Below the pieces are notes generated by a model. The model saw only the letters and a program-made list of their open reading frames with translations, had not been told where the DNA came from and ran no database searches. A stretch of DNA of 16,655 nt, taken from Actinomycetes bacterium. Its GTDB lineage: Bacteria > Actinomycetota > Acidimicrobiia > Acidimicrobiales > Palsa-688. Positions 13,093 to 16,655 of the stretch are shown piece after piece. The stretch covers positions 1 through 16,655 of the forward strand of contig JAJZWW010000023.1 in NCBI GenBank assembly GCA_021846485.1, read 5' to 3'. Positions within the stretch are counted from its first letter, which is position 1, and each line of letters starts with the position of its first letter. A program made the translations under genes and the position numbers.

Positions 13093-14078
13093 CCGTTCTT
13101 GTTGCCGAAGAAGAGGTAGCTCTTGAGCTCGAGAGCCGTGTGCCCAGCGCCGCGTCGCCGGCGTCGGTATACGCCGATCGGAGCTTCGTCTTCCCTGGTC
13201 GCCCAGCGGGCCTCGTCGTCGCTTCAGACGGCACCTCCTTCGTCTCCGACGCCACCTCGAGGACGATCTGGCGCGTGGACCGTAGTGGCAATCGGACAGT
13301 CGCTTTCGCACGAGCCGGAGGGCTATCCGACGCTCCGGGTACCCGGCAGCGGGTGCGTAGCCCGGCTGGGCTCGCGCTGGCTTTCGACGGGACCCTCGTT
13401 GTCGCTGACAGCACCGGCCACCAGGTTTGGGCTGTGTCACCTGAGGGGGCGCCGCGCCTGTTGGCCGGCAGCGTCTCCGGCTATCGAGACGGCCCAGGCG
13501 GCAGCGCCCTCTTCCGGCACCCCTCCGACGTAGCGATCGGTCCGGACGGAACCTATTACGTGGCCGATGCCGGCAATCACTGCATCAGGGCCATCACCTC
13601 CGACGGGGTCGTGTCCACTCTTGCCGGCTCCATCTATGACTATGGCGACGGCCGGGGGCCAGGCGGCCGCTTCCGCCAGCCCTTGGCACTCGATGTCGAC
13701 GCCGACGGAACGTGCTACGTCGCCGACACCGGGAACAATGCCGTTCGCCGTATCGCCCCCGACGGCCAGGTCACGACGGTGGCTGGGTCCCCGCCGGGTG
13801 GGGACGCCGACGGCGTCGGGGTGGAGGTGGGCCTGCGTTGGCCGACCGGCATCGCTGTCGGCCACGGCGGGCATCTGTGGGTCGCCGACCACGGCAACGG
13901 CGCGGTGCGTCGCATCGAGCAGACCGGCGTGAGCACGACGACCTTGCGACTAACCGGTCGGCGCTGGCCCGGCGCCATGGCGCTGACGCCCGACGGTGAA
14001 GTGGTCGTCGTCGCCGTCGTGCTCGACGACGTACGTCTTCCCCAGACCTGCCTCACCACAGCGGGGGTGGATCGATGA
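13089..14078 (+). CDS. NHL-repeat six-bladed beta-propeller protein
   Basis: This 329-residue protein is built from six NHL-type repeats, each with a P-x-G/A start, a DG turn and mostly a VAD-x-G-N core: about residues 38-67, 91-120, 143-173, 196-226, 249-280 and 292-317. Clear examples are GTYYVADAGNHCIRAI and GTCYVADTGNNAVRRI. Six repeats suffice to close a propeller. No signal peptide or lipobox is visible, so it is probably cytoplasmic, unlike many NHL proteins. Cytoplasmic propellers often act as binding scaffolds or as lactonase/hydrolase-like enzymes; neither is shown here. The GTG at 13089 overlaps the hemerythrin-like stop and follows GAGGTGG; a GTG at 13080 is possible. The stop overlaps FNR-2 by ATGA, which ties the two proteins together. 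Confidence 0.88.
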   Translation: MTVLVAEEEVALELESRVPSAASPASVYADRSFVFPGRPAGLVVASDGTSFVSDATSRTIWRVDRSGNRTVAFARAGGLSDAPGTRQRVRSPAGLALAFDGTLVVADSTGHQVWAVSPEGAPRLLAGSVSGYRDGPGGSALFRHPSDVAIGPDGTYYVADAGNHCIRAITSDGVVSTLAGSIYDYGDGRGPGGRFRQPLALDVDADGTCYVADTGNNAVRRIAPDGQVTTVAGSPPGGDADGVGVEVGLRWPTGIAVGHGGHLWVADHGNGAVRRIEQTGVSTTTLRLTGRRWPGAMALTPDGEVVVVAVVLDDVRLPQTCLTTAGVDR

Positions 14079-14863
14079 CCATGGGCGTGCTCGGATCAGA
14101 TCTCGCCGGTGACCGCTGGATCGCGGCCGACCGGAGGGCGATGTGGGACCAAGCGCGGGTGGCCGAAGTCGAGCGAGGTGCCTCGGGAACGCTATTGCGG
14201 CTGCGTCTCGTCGTCGTACCTGACGTCCTTCCGGGCCAGTACTACCTGGTCCGCCTGGCCGTCGACGTGCCGCCCGGTGTGGTCGAACAGGCCTACTCCC
14301 TGTGCTCTTCGCCGTATCCGCCTTCGGGTGAGGTCGAGATCACCGTGCGCGAGGTCCCCCGTGGCCGGGCCTCCTCCATCCTGGCGCACCAGGTCGAGGT
14401 TGGCGACTTCCTTCAGGTGCGAGGTCCCTTCGGCTTCCTCACCTGGACCGAGCATGACGGCGGGCCGATCGGTCTCATCGGGGCAGGTAGCGGCGTCGCA
14501 CCGCTCACCGCGATCGTGCGGTACGCGGCGGCCCGCGAACTGACCGTGCCGATGACCCTCCTGGCCTCGAGCCGGGACCGCCTGTCTGGCATCCTTCGTG
14601 AGCCGCTCGAGGCGCTTGCACGCGACAGGGCGTGGTTCACCCTGACCAGCACCGTCACCCGGAGTCCATCAGATCTCCTAAGCGCCTACCGCCGACGTAT
14701 CGACGCCGACATGCTCGCCGAGGTGTTCACGGCGGCACCGCGTGAACGTCGGCCGCACATCTACTACGTCGCCGGACCGAGCGACATGGTGATCGCGGTG
14801 CGTGCGTTGCTCGGTTCCCTTGGCGTGGCCGACAGCGCCATCTACAGCGAGGATCACGCGTGA
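14075..14863 (+). CDS. FAD/NAD(P)-binding ferredoxin-reductase-like flavoprotein (FNR-2), altered motifs
   Basis: This 262-residue paralogue of FNR-1 has the same two-domain layout: PGQYYLVRLAV near 53-63, TVREVPRG near 90-97, RGPFGFLTW near 116-124 and GAGSGVAPL at 136-144. Two hallmark residues differ. The flavin motif RxYS reads QAYS (72-75), losing the arginine that contacts the FAD phosphate. The CGPxxM motif reads AGPSDMV (233-239), losing the cysteine near the flavin. FNR-1 keeps both. It could still bind FAD and NAD(P)H, but with changed chemistry or partner. The ATG at 14075 overlaps the NHL stop, with a second ATG two codons later. The next gene begins after 52 bases. There is no Fe-S domain, so a separate electron partner is needed. 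Confidence 0.87.
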   Translation: MTMGVLGSDLAGDRWIAADRRAMWDQARVAEVERGASGTLLRLRLVVVPDVLPGQYYLVRLAVDVPPGVVEQAYSLCSSPYPPSGEVEITVREVPRGRASSILAHQVEVGDFLQVRGPFGFLTWTEHDGGPIGLIGAGSGVAPLTAIVRYAAARELTVPMTLLASSRDRLSGILREPLEALARDRAWFTLTSTVTRSPSDLLSAYRRRIDADMLAEVFTAAPRERRPHIYYVAGPSDMVIAVRALLGSLGVADSAIYSEDHA

Positions 14864-14915
14864 CCTCGACGCCCGCGGTGGCGTTCTTCTGTCCCGTTCT
14901 CGTCGGAGGCTCTCC

Positions 14916-15806
14916 GTGAAGACCATGGTTGCGCTCGAGAACAGCAACTGCACGCGGTGCGACAATTCCACCGACACCGACCGGTTCGCGGCCGCATGCC
15001 CGGAGCGCTTCTTCGAGGTGTTCATCTCCGAGCAGCAGCTGATCACCACCGCCGTCGGGCTGACCGCCCGTGGCTACCGGTCGTTGGCGTCGGCGTTCGC
15101 TGCCTTCGTCTCCCGGGCGGTCGACTTCGTCCGCATGGTAGCGATGTCGGGGGTGGGGATCTGCATCAACGGCTCGAACGCCGGCGTCGAGATCGGTGCC
15201 GACGGCCGCTCTCGGATGGGCCTCGAAGATCTGGCCCTCATGCAGGTGATCCAGGGCTCGACCGTGCTCTATCCGAGCGACGCAACCTCGGCGGCCGCGC
15301 TCACGTCGACGATGGTCGATCTCGACGGGATCTCCTACCTGCGGACTACCCGGGGCGCTTTCCCCGTCCTCTACGGATCCGACGAGGCGTTCCCCATCGG
15401 CAGGCCGAAGGTGCTTCGATCCTCTCTCCACGACGACGTGTGCCTGGTCGGTGCGGGTGTAACGGTCCGCCAGTACTTCGATGCAGCGAACGACCTCGCG
15501 CAGGAGGGCATCTCCGCCCGAGTTGTCGACGCGTACTCGGTGAAACCCATTGAGACCTCGACCCTCCTCGATGCGTGCGGGGCAACCGGCGGGCGCCTCA
15601 TGGTGGCCGAAGACCACCATCCCGAGTGCGGGCTGGGCACGGCCGTGGCGCTTGGCATATCGGAAAGAGAAGCGAGCTTCCGGATCGCCCTTCTGGCGGT
15701 GCGGGCGATGCCGATGTCGGGGCCGAACGCCGAGCTGCTCGACTGCGGCGGGATCTCGGCGCCCCATATCGAGGCCGCCGTGCACGCCCTCGTGGGATGC
15801 GGGTAG
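14916..15806 (+). CDS. Transketolase-like C-terminal subunit, N-terminally short
   Basis: This 296-residue protein corresponds to the pyrimidine-binding and C-terminal domains of split transketolases. It shows PERFFEVFISEQQL with the thiamine-activating glutamate at E39, FAAFVSRAVDFVRM near 61-74, GLEDLALMQVIQGSTVLYPSD near 102-122, YLRTTRGAFPVLY, VDAYSVKPIET and MVAEDHHPECGLGTAV. About 20 residues that usually precede the ALD/ALE strand are missing, and a Cys-rich NCTRCDNSTDTDRFAAAC stretch occurs instead. The active-site SHAG-type motif reads SNAG (87-90) and the following GEDGPS-type motif reads GADGRS. No partner N-terminal subunit is visible in the window. The GTG at 14916 has GGAGG six bases upstream; the ATG at 14925 is an alternative. 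Confidence 0.85.
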   Translation: MKTMVALENSNCTRCDNSTDTDRFAAACPERFFEVFISEQQLITTAVGLTARGYRSLASAFAAFVSRAVDFVRMVAMSGVGICINGSNAGVEIGADGRSRMGLEDLALMQVIQGSTVLYPSDATSAAALTSTMVDLDGISYLRTTRGAFPVLYGSDEAFPIGRPKVLRSSLHDDVCLVGAGVTVRQYFDAANDLAQEGISARVVDAYSVKPIETSTLLDACGATGGRLMVAEDHHPECGLGTAVALGISEREASFRIALLAVRAMPMSGPNAELLDCGGISAPHIEAAVHALVGCG

Positions 15807-15810
15807 CGAT

Positions 15811-16227
15811 ATGGAGGACGCACCCGCCACTGCCTCGGCCATCGTCCGCGGGCCGGACGAAGACGCCGCGTGGGTCGACCTCGGTGTCCACGCCGAAGAC
15901 GTGGCGGCGTGGAAGGCCGAGGAGTTCGGACCGTTCGATGCAGCCCTGGCGCAGGGGGACGGGTTCACGCCATTGATCGCCATCCACTACCGACGCCAGC
16001 TCCGACGAATCACCCGCACGTGGGTGCGCCAGGGCCTGAGCTCCCTTGAAGGGCAGCGCTGGCACCAAGCCGGCTTCGCTGCGGCTGATGCGTTGCGGTG
16101 GCGAGCGCAGGGAGTAGCCGTCGTCACGGCCAGGATCCGGCGTGATGGCTACGAGCGGGAACCGGCGCGTAGAAGTGTTCGTGACCCGGGTACCGCACCC
16201 ATCGAAAAAAAAGAGGAGATGGACTGA
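15811..16227 (+). CDS. Unknown protein with W-x3-G repeat motifs
   Basis: This 138-residue protein is soluble. A pattern W-x3-G-[VLF] recurs four times: WVDLGV (21-26), WVRQGL (71-76), WHQAGF (84-89) and WRAQGV (97-102). Further Trp-containing helices such as DVAAWKAEEF lie between them. Related W/AGF/AxxW helical repeats occur in various uncharacterised actinobacterial proteins, but I cannot name a family. A lysine/arginine-rich tail ends in EKKEEMD, encoded by the A-rich stretch that also holds the ribosome site of the next gene. The ATG at 15811 lies 4 bases after the transketolase stop, and the ribosome site is weak, so it is probably translated in coupling with its neighbour. Confidence 0.7.
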   Translation: MEDAPATASAIVRGPDEDAAWVDLGVHAEDVAAWKAEEFGPFDAALAQGDGFTPLIAIHYRRQLRRITRTWVRQGLSSLEGQRWHQAGFAAADALRWRAQGVAVVTARIRRDGYEREPARRSVRDPGTAPIEKKEEMD

Positions 16228-16229
16228 AA
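16205..16229 (+). promoter_or_regulatory. A8 tract and strong ribosome site before the AhpD-like gene
   Basis: Eight consecutive A bases (16205-16212) precede GAGGAG (16213-16218), 11 bases before the ATG at 16230. It is one of the more A-rich stretches in the window and lies inside the end of the upstream coding sequence. The AhpD-like protein may therefore be translated at a higher level than its neighbours. Confidence 0.5.
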
Positions 16230-16598
16230 ATGCCAGCGACGAACGTACGAAACGAGTCGGTATATCCACAAGGGACCGCAGAGATCAACGTAAGGCGCAA
16301 GGCGCTCGCTCCCGATATCCACGACGCCTTCGAGAAGTTCAGCCGGGCGGTCTTCAGCCCTGGGGCTCTCCTGGAGAAGACCAAGCAGTTGATCGCGGTC
16401 GCCGTCGCCCATACGACGCAGTGCCCGTACTGCATCGCCGGTCATTCGAATCTGGCGCGTCGCAAGGGGGCGAGCGACGAGGAGATCATGGAGGCGATCT
16501 GGGTCGCGGCCGAGATGCGGGCCGGTGGCGCATATGCCCACTCCACCGTGGCGTTGCACACCCTCGGGGTGCCCGAGCATGCCGAGGGCCACCGGTAG
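16230..16598 (+). CDS. AhpD/carboxymuconolactone-decarboxylase-like CxxC protein
   Basis: This 122-residue protein belongs to the carboxymuconolactone decarboxylase/AhpD superfamily. The core reads EKTKQLIAVAVAHTTQCPYC then IAGHSNLARRKGAS, giving E49, C65, C68 and H72, the AhpD-type redox pair plus proton-relay set. Family members act as thiol peroxidase partners or decarboxylases. With the CxxC and His present, a peroxide- or thiol-linked role is favoured over decarboxylation. The N-terminal 30 residues and the preceding leader are richer in A and T than the rest of the run. The ATG has a strong ribosome site. It is the last visible gene of the seven-gene run; 57 bases follow to the window edge. 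Confidence 0.9.
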   Translation: MPATNVRNESVYPQGTAEINVRRKALAPDIHDAFEKFSRAVFSPGALLEKTKQLIAVAVAHTTQCPYCIAGHSNLARRKGASDEEIMEAIWVAAEMRAGGAYAHSTVALHTLGVPEHAEGHR

Positions 16599-16623
16599 AG
16601 ACCTGAGGTCGAGGTCGTTGCTT

Positions 16624-16641
16624 GCCGCCGCCGACGGCGGC
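16624..16641. terminator. GC-rich hairpin after the AhpD-like gene, possible terminator
   Basis: GCCGCCG (16624-16630) and CGGCGGC (16635-16641) form a perfect 7-base-pair stem with a 4-base loop, 26 bases after the AhpD-like stop. It has no T-run after it, so it is only a candidate factor-independent terminator; actinobacterial terminators often lack the T-run. The window ends soon after. Confidence 0.35.
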
Positions 16642-16655
16642 GCGGAGGCCAGCGT

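Noticed and set aside
14802..14915. Start of the transketolase subunit inside FNR-2 to restore the missing N-terminus
   Set aside because: The in-frame residues before 14916 are Arg/Ser-rich and do not resemble the missing helix, the other two frames show no remnant of it either, and GGAGG is correctly placed for the GTG at 14916.
1..16655. Insertion sequence, prophage or tRNA-linked integration site
   Set aside because: No transposase or integrase motif, no long terminal inverted repeats and no tRNA gene could be seen on either strand.

Overview
The window is high in GC throughout and most third codon positions are G or C. Together with an F420-type LLM oxidoreductase, a type II NADH dehydrogenase, many GTG starts, and ATGA/GTGA gene overlaps, this points to an actinobacterium, possibly of the Acidimicrobiia type. 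The lineage is inferred from gene content only. I see no rRNA, tRNA, CRISPR array, transposase or phage gene.

Layout from left to right. (1) A leftward block covers bases 1 to 2440 or 2515: cbiD (cobalamin C-1 methylation), a ferredoxin-reductase-like FAD/NAD(P) flavoprotein (FNR-1) with its own sigma70-like promoter, a small acyl-carrier-like protein without the usual serine, and the start of a membrane protein cut by the window edge. (2) A divergent AT-rich spacer (2516-2620) separates cbiD from a rightward run of overlapping or nearly abutting genes: DUF2249, MIP18/DUF59 Fe-S assembly factor, DUF488, an AlkA-type DNA glycosylase, metE and gltD (2621-8546). (3) A rightward group follows: LLM flavin oxidoreductase, a stand-alone PAS protein, an unknown small protein and a DUF2269-like membrane protein (8618-10987). 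(4) A convergent type II NADH dehydrogenase lies on the minus strand (11090-12448). (5) Divergent from it, a strong-looking TATAAT promoter heads a rightward seven-gene run (12518-16598): small unknown, hemerythrin-like protein, six-bladed NHL propeller, FNR-2, a lone C-terminal transketolase subunit, a W-x3-G repeat protein and an AhpD/carboxymuconolactone decarboxylase-like protein.

The common thread is redox and gas or oxidative-damage chemistry: two FNR-like flavoproteins, NDH-2, hemerythrin-like and DUF2249 proteins, Fe-S maintenance, a PAS sensor, an AhpD-like CxxC protein, and repair of alkylated DNA. The seven-gene run in region 5 is the best candidate for an undescribed system. Its first four genes are linked by 4-base stop/start overlaps, its flavoprotein has lost two hallmark residues seen in FNR-1, and it carries a half-transketolase with no partner subunit in view. 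Its function cannot be read from the sequence alone.
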